Shown in pieces: positions 26,987 through 36,453 of a stretch of 64,000 nucleotides of DNA. Location: contig NZ_CP109496.1 of NCBI RefSeq assembly GCF_036231355.1, forward strand, positions 2,232,001-2,296,000. The letters run 5' to 3'. The stretch comes from Streptomyces sp. NBC_01431 (lineage in GTDB: Bacteria; Actinomycetota; Actinomycetes; Streptomycetales; Streptomycetaceae). A program made the position numbers and the translations under genes. The notes under the pieces were generated by a model that did not search any database, had not been told where the DNA came from, and was given only the letters and a program-made list of their open reading frames with translations. Every line of letters starts with the position of its first letter. The stretch's first letter is position 1.

Positions 26987-28630
26987 GTGGACCCGGTGAT
27001 CATCGTCGGCGCCGGCCCTGTGGGACTGGCGCTCGCACTCTCGCTCGCCGCCCAGGGCGTGCCTTCGGTCGTACTCGACGAGGGGCCGGGCAAGGACGAA
27101 CCCCGCCCGGTCCGCACGGCCGTCCTGCGCCCGGACACCGCCGCGTTCGTGGCGGGCCTGGGCTGTGCGACACTGCGCGACGAGGGTGCCCGCTGGGTCG
27201 CCTGGCGGTCCATGAGGCGCGGTCAGCTGCTGCGCCACGTCGCGTTCGGCGAGGACGGCGACGGCGGCCCGTCCCCGGTCCACCTGCCGCAACACGCCCT
27301 GACGCGCGGTCTGCGCGACGCCATCGCCGCGTCCGGTCTCGTGCGGGTGGTCACGCAGAGCCGCCTCGACGTACTGGAACAGGACGCCGAGGGCGTCTCC
27401 ATCCACACCTCGGGACCCGGCGGAACGTGGTGGCGCGGCAGTTACGCGGTCGGCTGCGACGGCGCCCGCTCCACGGTGCGCAAACTCCTCGACATCCGTT
27501 TCGCCGGCCGAACGGCGGTGGAGCGCCAGGCTGTTGTGGCCCTGCGCACCGAACTCCCATGGCCCGGCGAGGCGTTGCTGCACCGGATGCCGCCCTGGCG
27601 CGCCGCCGGCGACGAAGTGACGGCGCGCCCCCTTCAGGACGGCGTCTGGCGCCTGGACTGGCTGCTGCCGCCGCGCGCCGAACTCGTCACGCCCGACGCC
27701 CTGGTGGGCCGCATCCGCGACACCCTGGCGGGCTGGTGCGGCGAGACGCCGTCGTACGAACTCCTCGACACCGGCGTCCACACCGTGCACCACCGCCTCG
27801 CCCGCCGCTGGCGGGTGCGCCGCACCTTCCTCGCCGGTGACGCCGCGCACCTGCTGGGAGCGCTGGGCACGCAGTGCCTGGACGAGGGCCTGCGGGACGT
27901 CCAGAACCTCGCCTGGAAGCTGGCCGACGCCTGGCACCACGGCGCCTGCGAGGTCCTCCTGGACAGCTATCAGACGGAACGCCGGCCGGCGGTCGCCGCC
28001 CGGCTGCGAGCGGCCGACCAGTCGCTGCCGGTCCTGCGCGGCGGCGCGGGGCTGCGCGGCTGGATCCCGGGCAGCACGCGCGGTCACGACGCCCTCGTGA
28101 CCGACGGCCACCTGGGGCGCGGCCCGCTCGGCGCGCCCCCCGCGTACCCCCACTCCCCTCTCGCACCCCAATCCGCCGAGTCACACGTTCCCGTGCAGAC
28201 CCAGCCGGGCGCACCGGTCACCGACATCCCCATCACCGCCCCCGACGGCTCGACCGCGGCCCTGCGCGACCGTCTCGGCCGGGGCAGGCTCCTCGTCGTC
28301 CTGGTCGCACCGGGCACCGGCGTATGGGACCGCCGCCACTGGCTCACCGCCGGGGTCATGCCCCGCCTGGCCGACGCGGTGACGGCCTTGCCCATGGATG
28401 CCGAACTGCTGGTCGCCGAGGACTACCCCGGCGCCCCGGCCCACACCGTCCTCCTGGTACGCCCCGACGGCCACCTGGTCGCCGCCTTCAACGGCGTACA
28501 GCCCCAAGAGCTGTACGCCGCGGCCGCCACGGTGCGCGGGAGGCCGGGGCCGGGCGAAGGGGGCGCGCCGGGGGGCGGCGTGGAGGCGGAGCGCCCGGTG
28601 CCCGAAGAGCGAACTGCCGACGTGAACTGA
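26987..28630 (+). CDS. FAD-dependent monooxygenase (PheA/TfdB aromatic hydroxylase-like)
   Basis: This 547-residue flavoprotein hydroxylates an unknown, probably aromatic, substrate. The N-terminus VDPVIIVGAGPVGLALALSLA is the GxGxxG FAD-binding fold; YAVGCDGARSTVRKLL carries the DG motif, and FLAGDAAHLLGALG is the second FAD motif. The usual proline pair and GGQGMN segment after GDAAH are replaced by LLGALGTQCLDEGLRDV, which is unusual. From about residue 400 a thioredoxin-like C-terminal domain (RLLVVLVAPG...VLLVRPDGHLVAAF) matches the phenol-hydroxylase type. GTG at 26987 has GGGAG eight bases upstream. It stands alone after the glu operon terminator, with no clustered pathway genes. Confidence 0.86.
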   Translation: MDPVIIVGAGPVGLALALSLAAQGVPSVVLDEGPGKDEPRPVRTAVLRPDTAAFVAGLGCATLRDEGARWVAWRSMRRGQLLRHVAFGEDGDGGPSPVHLPQHALTRGLRDAIAASGLVRVVTQSRLDVLEQDAEGVSIHTSGPGGTWWRGSYAVGCDGARSTVRKLLDIRFAGRTAVERQAVVALRTELPWPGEALLHRMPPWRAAGDEVTARPLQDGVWRLDWLLPPRAELVTPDALVGRIRDTLAGWCGETPSYELLDTGVHTVHHRLARRWRVRRTFLAGDAAHLLGALGTQCLDEGLRDVQNLAWKLADAWHHGACEVLLDSYQTERRPAVAARLRAADQSLPVLRGGAGLRGWIPGSTRGHDALVTDGHLGRGPLGAPPAYPHSPLAPQSAESHVPVQTQPGAPVTDIPITAPDGSTAALRDRLGRGRLLVVLVAPGTGVWDRRHWLTAGVMPRLADAVTALPMDAELLVAEDYPGAPAHTVLLVRPDGHLVAAFNGVQPQELYAAAATVRGRPGPGEGGAPGGGVEAERPVPEERTADVN

Positions 28631-28657
28631 CAACTGGGACCTGGCATGCGGTCCGGC

Positions 28658-28782
28658 GCCCGGTGCGGGGTGTCCGAGGTGGGTCGTCTGAGGTGGGGCG
28701 TCCGAGGTGGGACGCTCGGTGCGGGGTATCCGGCACGGGGCGATGGGGGCGGACCGTCCGGCACGGGTAACCGGCACAGGCC
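28658..28782 (+). repeat. 14-base imperfect tandem repeat array
   Basis: From 28658 the sequence falls into units of 14 bases; three central copies at 28672-28713 are GTCYGAGGTGGGNC, and flanking copies such as GCTCGGTGCGGGGT and GTCCGGCACGGGTA are more diverged. About eight to nine units are seen in the spacer between the monooxygenase gene and the leader peptide. No gene is apparent in it. Confidence 0.7.
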
Positions 28783-28898
28783 GAATGGGGGCGGGGCATC
28801 CGGTGCGGCGGGGCATTCCGCGGTCGACGGCTGATGTTCGTCTTCCGCGATCCGAACGCCGATTGACCCGCGCGGGCGCCCATGGTCTACTCCGGAAC

Positions 28899-28985
28899 GT
28901 GACCGACACCTATACGCGCCTGTGGCGGAGGGTCCATATGGACCTCGTCCGCTATGCGGGCTGCGTGTGTCGTCCGTCCCGCTGA
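28899..28985 (+). CDS. Short leader peptide with C-terminal Cys motif (sulfur-responsive attenuator type)
   Basis: This 28-residue reading frame starts at GTG 28899 (CCGGAAC in front) and encodes VTDTYTRLWRRVHMDLVRYA followed by GCVCRPSR and a stop. The RRVHxDLxR core with cysteines near the end is the signature of the short putative leader peptides that precede sulfur-metabolism genes in Streptomyces and relatives. Ribosome speed at the Cys codons is thought to report cysteine supply and control the downstream gene. It ends 95 bases before the cysteine dioxygenase start, which fits that role. I see no obvious terminator hairpin in the gap, so the mechanism may be translational or Rho-dependent; this is inference. 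Confidence 0.78.
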   Translation: MTDTYTRLWRRVHMDLVRYAGCVCRPSR

Positions 28986-29080
28986 TTCGCCCTTCCCTTC
29001 GCGCCTTCCGCCGCTGTGCACGCCTCTGTGCCGCCGTCGGCCGTACGCGCGTCTTCGCGAACTCCCCAGGACGGTCTGCC

Positions 29081-29632
29081 GTGTCGCTCTCCGCAAGTAC
29101 CCCTGTATCCGCTCCCGCCTCCACGCCCGGTCCCGGCCCCGCGCCGACCGAGGCGGAACTACTCGACTTCGCCCGCCGTACGGCGCAGGACGCGGCGCTG
29201 GTCGCGTCGTTGCCCCTTGATACCGAGGGGCGCACCTGGATCCGACTGGACGGGCCGGGCGGCAGTGAGGCCTGGCTGATCGGGTGGCCGCCCGGCACCG
29301 GCACCGGCTGGCACGACCACGGCGGCTCCCACGGGGCCTTCGCCTCCGCCTCCGGTGCCCTGCGCGAGGACTCCCTCGCGGTCCGGCTGCCCACCGAGGG
29401 CTGGCGGACCCTGGAACTCGCCGAAGGCGTCGACCGTTCAAGGGAATTGGGGGCGGGCAGCGGTCGCGCGTTCGGGCCGCATCATGTGCACGAGGTCAGG
29501 AACGAGTCGGAGACCGAGCACGCGATCTCGGTGCACGCCTACTACCCCCCGCTGCCGCTCATCCGGCGTTACAGCCGGGCGGGCGCGGTGCTCCGCATCG
29601 AGCAGGTCGAGCGTCCGGAGGACTGGCAGTGA
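29081..29632 (+). CDS. Cysteine dioxygenase family protein (cupin)
   Basis: This 183-residue cupin is of the cysteine dioxygenase type, which oxidises L-cysteine to cysteine sulfinate with Fe(II) and O2. The HxH metal pair is His78 and His80 in GWHDHGGSHGAF, and the third His lies in FGPHHVHEV near residue 135. Residues 1-25 are Ser/Pro/Ala-rich and disordered. GTG at 29081 has AGGA nine bases upstream; the frame continues further 5' but that part overlaps the leader peptide and has no match. The preceding Cys leader and the overlapping rhodanese gene support a role in cysteine sulfur turnover. A related thiol dioxygenase substrate such as 3-mercaptopropionate is also possible. Confidence 0.85.
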   Translation: MSLSASTPVSAPASTPGPGPAPTEAELLDFARRTAQDAALVASLPLDTEGRTWIRLDGPGGSEAWLIGWPPGTGTGWHDHGGSHGAFASASGALREDSLAVRLPTEGWRTLELAEGVDRSRELGAGSGRAFGPHHVHEVRNESETEHAISVHAYYPPLPLIRRYSRAGAVLRIEQVERPEDWQ

Positions 29633-30036
29633 GTTCGCAGCGGACACCACCGGTGGGAATCGACGAGCTCCTCGACCGGGTCAGGGCGGACCTGGACCGG
29701 CTGACGGCGGCAGAGGCCTTTGCCGAGGCCACCGAGGGAGCCCTCTTGGTGGACATCCGGTACGCGGCGCTGCGCGACCGGGACGGGCTGATTCCCGGTG
29801 CCCTGATCGTCGAGCGCAATGAACTGGAGTGGCGGCTCGATCCACAGGGCAGCCACCGGGCGGCGGAGGCGACGAGCCATGACCTGCGGGTGGTGGTGAT
29901 CTGCAACGAGGGCTACGCCTCGTCCCTCGCGGCGGTGTCGCTCCGGCAGCTGGGGCTGCACCGGGCGACCGATCTCATCGGCGGCTTCCAGGCCTGGCGC
30001 AGGGAGGGGCTGCCGGTCACACCCGCCACCGAGTGA
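29629..30036 (+). CDS. Rhodanese-like sulfurtransferase
   Basis: This single-domain rhodanese (135 residues) begins at GTG 29629, overlapping the dioxygenase stop by four bases, so translation is coupled. The fold is visible as LVDIRYAALRDRDGLIPGALIVERNELEWRL, and the active-site Cys92 sits in VVICNEGYASSLAA, where persulfide forms. GGFQAWRREGLPV is the usual C-terminal helix. It probably moves sulfane sulfur produced during cysteine breakdown. Single-domain rhodaneses have varied acceptors, so the exact partner is unknown. Confidence 0.9.
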   Translation: MSSQRTPPVGIDELLDRVRADLDRLTAAEAFAEATEGALLVDIRYAALRDRDGLIPGALIVERNELEWRLDPQGSHRAAEATSHDLRVVVICNEGYASSLAAVSLRQLGLHRATDLIGGFQAWRREGLPVTPATE

Positions 30037-30299
30037 CGAGTAGTCCGTCCGCCCGGGTATCGAGCGGCCCGTCGGCGCGCGGCTGGTGACGCGGCTCCCT
30101 GGTGCACGAACCGGTGCACGGAGCATTGCAGTGCACGGAGAGCGGTGCGGTGCCGCCCGAACAGACCGCGGCACCCCTGCCCGAAGAGCCGATGGCGCCA
30201 AGTCCCGTACAGATCAAGGCCGTTCAGGCGCTGCGCCGCGTATCCCTGCGCCGCACCACCTCGAGCCGTATCACCCCGGGCCACACAACCCCGGGGTGC
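30037..30299. other. Intergenic spacer between rhodanese gene and 15-base repeat array
   Basis: The 263 bases contain GC-rich sequence with short direct copies of GGTGCACG/AGTGCACG around 30100-30135 and a palindrome-like CCCGGGCCACACAACCCCGGGG near 30277. I see no ribosome-site-supported gene and no RNA gene. Confidence 0.4.
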
Positions 30300-30479
30300 G
30301 ACTCACGGCCGCACAGCCCCGGACCGTGCGCCTCACAGCCGCACGAGTCACGACCGCACAACTCACGCCTATAAGACTCACAGCCGCACGGCTCACGCCC
30401 GTATGAGTCACAGCGGCACGGCTCACGCCCGCAAGACTCACGCCCGCAAGACTCACAGCGGCACGGCTCGCACCCGCAC
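30300..30479 (+). repeat. 15-base tandem repeat array (12 units)
   Basis: Exactly twelve 15-base units run from 30300 to 30479 with consensus GRCTCACRSCCGCAC; for example units at 30375, 30390, 30420, 30435 and 30450 differ at only a few positions. The array lies just downstream of the recX stop (30506) and ends the space between recX and the sulfur module. Because 15 is a multiple of three, several frames stay open on both strands and give pentad-repeat translations, which I do not take as genes. Confidence 0.85.
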
Positions 30480-30505
30480 ACCCCCACGCCTCACGACCAC
30501 ACGCC

Positions 30506-31129
30506 TCACATCTCGTACAGATCGTCCGCGTTTTCGCCCTCCTGCTCCAGGGCCTGGCGGACCACTCTCAAGGCCATGCCTTCCGGGTAGCCCTTGCGGG
30601 CGAGCATGCCCGCGAGGCGACGGATACGGCGGTCACGGTCAAGGCCTCGGGTGGAACGGAGCTTGCGCGCCACCAGTTCGCGCGCGGTCTCCTCCTCCTG
30701 GTCGGAGTCGAGCTGGGCGACGGCCTCGTCGATGACCGACGTGTCGACGCCCTTGGTGCGCAGTTCGCGGGCGAGCGCACGACGGGCGAGCCCCCGGCCG
30801 TGGTGGCGGGACTCCACCCAGGCGTCGGCGAACGCCGCGTCATTGATCAGCCCGACCTCTTCGAAGCGGGAGAGAACCTCCTCGGAGACCTCGTCGGGGA
30901 TCTCCCGCTTCTTCAGGGCGTCGGCGAGTTGCTTGCGGGTCCGGGGAGTCCCGGTGAGCAGGCGCAGGCAGATCGCCCGCGCCCGCTCAGCCGGGTCCTG
31001 CGGCGGCGGCTCCTTCTCGGCCCTCGACGAGTCGGTGCCGTCGCCCGCTCCATCCGGGCCGGCCCGTCGGGAGCCGGCCCGCTTCGGGCCGGGCTCCTCG
31101 GGTTCGGCCCACTCGGTCCTGCGGGTCAC
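30506..31129 (-). CDS. recX: Regulatory protein RecX
   Basis: RecX binds the RecA filament and limits its activity. The 207-residue protein has an N-terminal acidic/Pro-rich extension (about 45 residues) and then the three-helix repeats of the family: ARAICLRLLTGTPRTRKQLADALKKREIPDEV, VSEEVLSRFEEVGLINDAAFADAWVES and GRGLARRALARELRTKGVD. GTG at 31129 is two bases after the recA stop codon, so recA and recX are almost certainly cotranscribed and translationally coupled. The usual actinobacterial length is about 170-210 residues. Confidence 0.95.
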   Translation of the reverse strand: MTRRTEWAEPEEPGPKRAGSRRAGPDGAGDGTDSSRAEKEPPPQDPAERARAICLRLLTGTPRTRKQLADALKKREIPDEVSEEVLSRFEEVGLINDAAFADAWVESRHHGRGLARRALARELRTKGVDTSVIDEAVAQLDSDQEEETARELVARKLRSTRGLDRDRRIRRLAGMLARKGYPEGMALRVVRQALEQEGENADDLYEM

Positions 31130-31131
31130 CG

Positions 31132-32253
<1,122 letters not shown>

Positions 32254-32403
32254 GGGTTCCACCCGATTTGCTTGAGTCGATCGCTTCACGTCAAAGACGC
32301 TAACCCCTGCCACTGACAATGGGCCCCGACGTCCTTCCAGCCTGTGGATAACTCCACCGGAATCGCGGTGGAACCCGTGCGAACACAGGGCCGGAACTCC
32401 ATA

Positions 32404-32418
32404 AGAATGGATGTTCGA
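32404..32418 (-). promoter_or_regulatory. SOS box (LexA operator) upstream of recA
   Basis: Read on the minus strand the site is TCGAACATCCATTCT. It matches the actinobacterial/Gram-positive SOS consensus GAAC-N4-GTTC in the left half and partly in the right half. I recall a GAACATCCATTC string in the recA promoter of other Streptomyces. It lies about 150 bases before the recA start. Confidence 0.6.
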
Positions 32419-32512
32419 TTTTAGTGTCAAGCTCACCACGCGACCTGGGCCGGCGGGGACCGCATCGCGACAAACGGGATATTTCATGCCATCCGGCCAG
32501 CGAGCCGGACGG

Positions 32513-33802
32513 TCAGGGGGCGTCCGGGCCGGTCCGGCAGGGGGCGGCGCCCACCGGGGCGGGCTCCGCGGCCCCGGAGGCCTCGGGAGTCGTGCCGCGT
32601 GGCTGGTGTCTGCCGTGCATCCGCGGGTCGTCCGTCACGTCGTAGCGCTTCACATAGGCGCCGAGGAACGCCTGCAGTGTGGCGACCGCCGGGATCGCGA
32701 TGAGCGCGCCGACCGCGCCCATGAGCGCCGTACCCGCGATCACCGAGCCGAAGGCCACCGCCGGATGGATGTCGACGGTCTTCGCGGTCAGCTTGGGTTG
32801 CAGCATGTAGTTCTCGAACTGCTGGTAGACCACCACGAATCCGAGCACCCACACCGCGTACCAGGGGGCGACCGTGAAGGCGATCAGCATGGGCAGCGCG
32901 CCCGCCAGGTAGGTACCGATGGTGGGGATGAACTGGGAGACCAGGCCCACCCAGACCGCGAGCGCCGGGGCGTACGGCACCCCCAGGATCTGGAGCAGGA
33001 CGTAGTGCGCGATGCCGGAGATGAGCGCCATCAGGCCGCGCGAGTAGAGGTAGCCACCGGTCTTGTCGACCGCGATCTCCCAGGCCCGCAGCACCTCGGC
33101 CTGTCGGACCGGCGGCAGCACGGAGCAGATCGCGCGGCGCAGCCGGGGCCCGTCGGCGGCGAAGTAGAACGCGAACAGGAAGATCGTCAACAGCCGGAAG
33201 AGTCCGCCCAGTACGGTCGCGGAGACGTCGAGCACGCCGGTCGCGCTGTTCTGGACGTACTTCTTCAGCCATGCGGAGTGGAGCAGGCTGTCCTGCACTT
33301 CGACGCGGGAGAGCTCCGTGTGGAAGGTGTGGTTGCCCCAGTTGATGACCGCGTCGAGATATTTCGGGAACTGCTCGACCATGTCGACGATCTGGCCCGC
33401 CAGCATCGAGCCGAGCAACAGCACGAAGCCGATGGTGGCGACCATCAGGGCGAGGAACACCAGGAAGGTGGCCAGGCCCCGGCGCATACCGCGGGCCGCC
33501 ATCCGGCCGACGGCCGGCTCCATGGCGAGCGCTATGAAGAACGCGATCAGGATGTTGATCAACAGGCCGATGAGCTGGTGGAAGGCCCAACTGCCCAGCT
33601 GGAAACAGGCGTAGAGGGCGAGCGCGAGCACCAGGGCGCGCGGCAGCCAGCGGGGCATGCGCGCGGGGCCGCCGGTCCACGGCAGGCCGGCCCGGGGCGC
33701 GCCGGGGGCGGGTGCGCCGCCGGCGCGGCCGTCCGCCCGGTCGGCTGCGCGGTCGTCAGTGCTGGTCTCATCAGTCGGTGCCACGCAGCAAGTCTCGCCC
33801 AT
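32513..33802 (-). CDS. AI-2E family transporter (PerM-like membrane protein)
   Basis: This 429-residue protein has about eight membrane segments, for example [39 protein letters not shown] and [25 protein letters not shown], a central amphipathic domain, and the family end [49 protein letters not shown]. Members export autoinducer-2 or, in other cases, act as Na+/H+ exchangers; the role in Streptomyces is not known. Both tails (first 60 and last 50 residues) are charged or Pro-rich and cytoplasmic. The start at 33802 is tentative, as a GTG seven codons later is equally likely. It lies beside recA, as in related genomes. Confidence 0.88.
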   Translation of the reverse strand: MGETCCVAPTDETSTDDRAADRADGRAGGAPAPGAPRAGLPWTGGPARMPRWLPRALVLALALYACFQLGSWAFHQLIGLLINILIAFFIALAMEPAVGRMAARGMRRGLATFLVFLALMVATIGFVLLLGSMLAGQIVDMVEQFPKYLDAVINWGNHTFHTELSRVEVQDSLLHSAWLKKYVQNSATGVLDVSATVLGGLFRLLTIFLFAFYFAADGPRLRRAICSVLPPVRQAEVLRAWEIAVDKTGGYLYSRGLMALISGIAHYVLLQILGVPYAPALAVWVGLVSQFIPTIGTYLAGALPMLIAFTVAPWYAVWVLGFVVVYQQFENYMLQPKLTAKTVDIHPAVAFGSVIAGTALMGAVGALIAIPAVATLQAFLGAYVKRYDVTDDPRMHGRHQPRGTTPEASGAAEPAPVGAAPCRTGPDAP

Positions 33803-33925
33803 GCCTACGACAGCGGGCCGCCGGACCTGTTCCGGCCACCGGGAGCGGGGCGTCTGCCGCCCGGAGCCGCGCCCTTCATACAGAGGCGGCCGCCCCGGCG
33901 GGAGCCTCCCCCGGAGGGGCCGTCG

Positions 33926-34120
33926 TCAGCGCCTGTCGGCGGGCACGTCCATGGCGGCGCAGACCGCCCGCCAGACGTCCTTCGCCTCCCAGCCGGCGTC
34001 GAGCGCCTCGTGCACGGTACGTCCGCCCAGTTCCGTCATCACGTGGTCCCGCGCGAAGGAATCGGCGTACCCCGCGCCGAAGTGGTCGGCCATCCGCTCC
34101 CAGAAAATCGTCAACCGCAT
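33926..34120 (-). CDS. DUF3046 family protein
   Basis: This 64-residue protein, MRLTIFWERMADHFGAGYADSFARDHVMTELGGRTVHEAL and onward to KDVWRAVCAAMDVPADRR, is a member of the actinobacterial DUF3046 family. The family is short, almost invariant, and usually found next to recA (Rv2738c in Mycobacterium). No function is known. The conserved aromatic and charged residues and the position suggest a link with DNA repair or replication, but this is association only. No strong ribosome site precedes the ATG. Confidence 0.9.
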   Translation of the reverse strand: MRLTIFWERMADHFGAGYADSFARDHVMTELGGRTVHEALDAGWEAKDVWRAVCAAMDVPADRR

Positions 34121-34200
34121 GACGCCAGTATCCCGCTCCTGAGAGTGCAGCCCCGGCCATCGGGCTTGCCCGCGACTCCGTGGGGCCTACCGTCTGGAAC

Positions 34201-35133
34201 ATGGCTGGTTCCGGAGCATCCCCGCACTCCCCCGACTCCCCTCTGGCGCGTGCCGAGCACTTCATCTGGCTGACGGCCCGGGTGCTTGAGCAGCGCCGGT
34301 TCGCCCATCACTTCCTCGGCAAGGACGCCGACGCCGTCGAGGCGGCGCTCTCCGCCTACGAGGGCGAGGACGGCGGCTACGGTCACGCCCTCGAACCCGA
34401 TCTGCGCGGCCCCGTCAGCCAGCCCCTGCACACCGCGCACGCGCTGCGGGTCCTGGACTCGATCGGTCGGCTCGGCGGCCGGCGAGTGGAGCGGATGTGC
34501 CGTTATCTGACGGAGGTCTCCACCAAGGACGGCGCGCTACCCGCGCTCCACCCCTCGCAGCGCGGCTATCCGGCGGCACCCTTCATCCCGGTCGTCGACG
34601 ACCCGCCCAGCGCCCTGCTGACCACCGGCCCCGTGGTCGGGCTGATGCACCGCAACCGGGTGTGGCACGCGTGGCTGTTCCGGGCCACCGACTTCTGCTG
34701 GGCCGCGGTCGACGCCCTGGAGACGTCACACCCGTACGAGGTCGAGGCCGCGGTCGCCTTCCTGGACGGCGCCCCCGACCGGTCCCGGGCCGAGGCGGCA
34801 GCGGACCGGCTCGGCCGCCTCGTCAGGGAACAGGAGCTCGCGGTGCTCGATCCCGCGCGGATCGCCGACTTCCCCGTCTCCGACGGATACGCCCCGGGCG
34901 AGCACCACTTTCCGCACGACTACGCGCGCGTGCCCGAGTCGCTGGCCCGGCGGTGGTTCACCGACGAGGAGATGAAGCGCTCGCTCGACCATCTTCAGGC
35001 GGCGCAGCAGGAGGACGGCGGGTGGCCGATCCCATGGCGCGCGTGGGCACCCGGCACGTCCCTGGAGGGGCGGCCCATCGTCACCATCGAGGCGCTGCGG
35101 ACGCTGCGCGCCCACGGCCGCGCCATCGGGTGA
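34201..35133 (+). CDS. Prenyltransferase/squalene-cyclase-like alpha-barrel protein
   Basis: This 310-residue protein is almost all helical and carries degenerate repeats of the terpenoid cyclase/prenyltransferase alpha-alpha barrel: EDGGYGHALEPDL near the N-terminus and QQEDGGWPIPWRAWAPG near the C-terminus are QW-like motifs. The catalytic DXDD of class II cyclases is not seen, so it is probably not a triterpene cyclase. Related hypothetical proteins are common in Streptomyces. It is divergent from the DUF3046 gene and stands alone. ATG at 34201 has no clear ribosome site; a start seven codons earlier exists. Confidence 0.65.
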   Translation: MAGSGASPHSPDSPLARAEHFIWLTARVLEQRRFAHHFLGKDADAVEAALSAYEGEDGGYGHALEPDLRGPVSQPLHTAHALRVLDSIGRLGGRRVERMCRYLTEVSTKDGALPALHPSQRGYPAAPFIPVVDDPPSALLTTGPVVGLMHRNRVWHAWLFRATDFCWAAVDALETSHPYEVEAAVAFLDGAPDRSRAEAAADRLGRLVREQELAVLDPARIADFPVSDGYAPGEHHFPHDYARVPESLARRWFTDEEMKRSLDHLQAAQQEDGGWPIPWRAWAPGTSLEGRPIVTIEALRTLRAHGRAIG

Positions 35134-35358
35134 GGGCCGCGGTCGGGCGGTAGCTGTCAGGCGGCGCGCAGCAGCGGCGCCGCCTCACCGCGCCCACTGG
35201 GTCGAGCGGCCGGATCCCCGAGGGCGATGAACGGCGCGGGCACCTCAGAGGCGGGCGAGCAGGGCGTGCCCGGACGACGGCATACCGTCGAGAAGCCGCG
35301 CACCAGGGACGCCTTCTCGGCGCATGGTCCTCCGCGCCCACCGCGCCGGGCGCCCGCC

Positions 35359-35667
35359 TCACCCGCCCAGCGCCCGTACCCCCGCCGTGACCAGTACGGC
35401 GGCCCCGACGATCACCAGGAAGGGGGCCCGCAACACCAATGCCGCGGCCGCCGCCGCGAGCCCCGCTCCGCGGGCGTCGAGGAGTACGTGATGGCCGGTG
35501 CTGAAGGTCTGCTGCGCGGTGAGCGCGGCCAGCAGCGCCACCGGCAGCAGTGCGGCCAGCCGCTTGACCAAGGGCCGCTCCAGCGCGCCTGCGGGGACAA
35601 GCAGGCCGAGGAGCTTGACGAGGTAGCAGCCGACGGCGGTGGCCGCGATGGCGATCCAGACGTTCAA
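35359..35667 (-). CDS. azlD: AzlD family branched-chain amino-acid permease subunit
   Basis: This 102-residue membrane protein begins MNVWIAIAATAVGCYLVKLLGLLVP and has four hydrophobic segments ending LVIVGAAVLVTAGVRAL. It is the small partner of AzlC; together they export branched-chain amino acids and analogues (AzlCD/BrnFE type). Its start overlaps the azlC stop by four bases. It is the last gene of the araC-azlC-azlD unit. Confidence 0.92.
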   Translation of the reverse strand: MNVWIAIAATAVGCYLVKLLGLLVPAGALERPLVKRLAALLPVALLAALTAQQTFSTGHHVLLDARGAGLAAAAAALVLRAPFLVIVGAAVLVTAGVRALGG

Positions 35668-36443
35668 CGCGCTTCCCCCTTCTCGGAGTTCCCGGCTCGG
35701 TCATGGGTTGCACGACGGGTCGGGGCGTCCCGGCCCTTGAGGAAGAGCACCACCGGCGCCGCCAGTGCCGCGACCAGGACGGGCGTCCCGGCGGGCAGCA
35801 CGGGAAGCGCCCCCAGGACGAGTACGACGGCGCAGGCGGCCGTGATCCGCTCGGTGGAGGTCTTGAGCATCGGCGCGAGGAGGGCGAGGAAGACGGCGGG
35901 GCTCGCGGCGTCAAGACCCCACGCGTCGGTGTCGCCGAGCGCCTCGGCACCCAGCGCTCCGGCGAGCGTGGTCAGGTTCCACAGCACGTAGAGGGTGAGC
36001 CCGGTGACGGTGAAGCCGATGCGCGCGGCCCGCCGCGTCGGCTGGGCGAGGGTGACCGCGGCGGTCTCGTCAATGACCCACTGGGCGGCCAGCGGACGCA
36101 ACGCCCGGGGCAGCGCGAGCAGTTGGGACAGGCGAAGTCCGTAGAAGGCGTTCCGTACGCCGAGGAAGAAGGCGCCGGCGGCCGCGGTGAACGGGTTCCC
36201 CCCGGCCGCGAGCGCGCCGACGAGCGCGAACTGCGAGGCCCCGGTGAAGACGAGCAGGCTGAGCGCGCACGTCTGAAGGACGCCGAGCCCCGATCCGGCC
36301 GAGGTCACGCCGAAGGCGAAGCCGGACAGTCCTACGGCGACGCCCACGCCCAGGGCATCACGGACGACTGCCGCGTCTGGTTTGTCCCCGCTCTCGGGGG
36401 GCTCGGGGCGTATCTCTGGGAGTGCTGTCTGTTCTGCTGCCAC
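35664..36443 (-). CDS. azlC: AzlC family branched-chain amino-acid permease
   Basis: The large subunit has 259 residues from GTG 36443. Typical AzlC features are RDALGVGVAVGLSGFAFGVTSAGSGL, LSLLVFTGASQFALVGALAAGGNP, FFLGVRNAFYGLRLSQLL and QWVIDETAAVTLAQ. It should have about seven membrane helices. The GTG lies ten bases after the AraC gene stop, so the three genes are probably one transcript. Frames open further upstream run antiparallel to the regulator and have no match. Confidence 0.92.
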   Translation of the reverse strand: MAAEQTALPEIRPEPPESGDKPDAAVVRDALGVGVAVGLSGFAFGVTSAGSGLGVLQTCALSLLVFTGASQFALVGALAAGGNPFTAAAGAFFLGVRNAFYGLRLSQLLALPRALRPLAAQWVIDETAAVTLAQPTRRAARIGFTVTGLTLYVLWNLTTLAGALGAEALGDTDAWGLDAASPAVFLALLAPMLKTSTERITAACAVVLVLGALPVLPAGTPVLVAALAAPVVLFLKGRDAPTRRATHDRAGNSEKGEAR

Positions 36444-36453
36444 ACCCGCAACG

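Noticed and set aside
30300..30479. Short repeats considered as a CRISPR array
   Set aside because: Units are contiguous with no unique spacers and no cas genes are in the window.
30145..30735. Plus-strand open frame through the 15-base array
   Set aside because: The repetitive His/Thr/Arg/Ala pentads arise from the repeat, and the frame runs into recX antisense.
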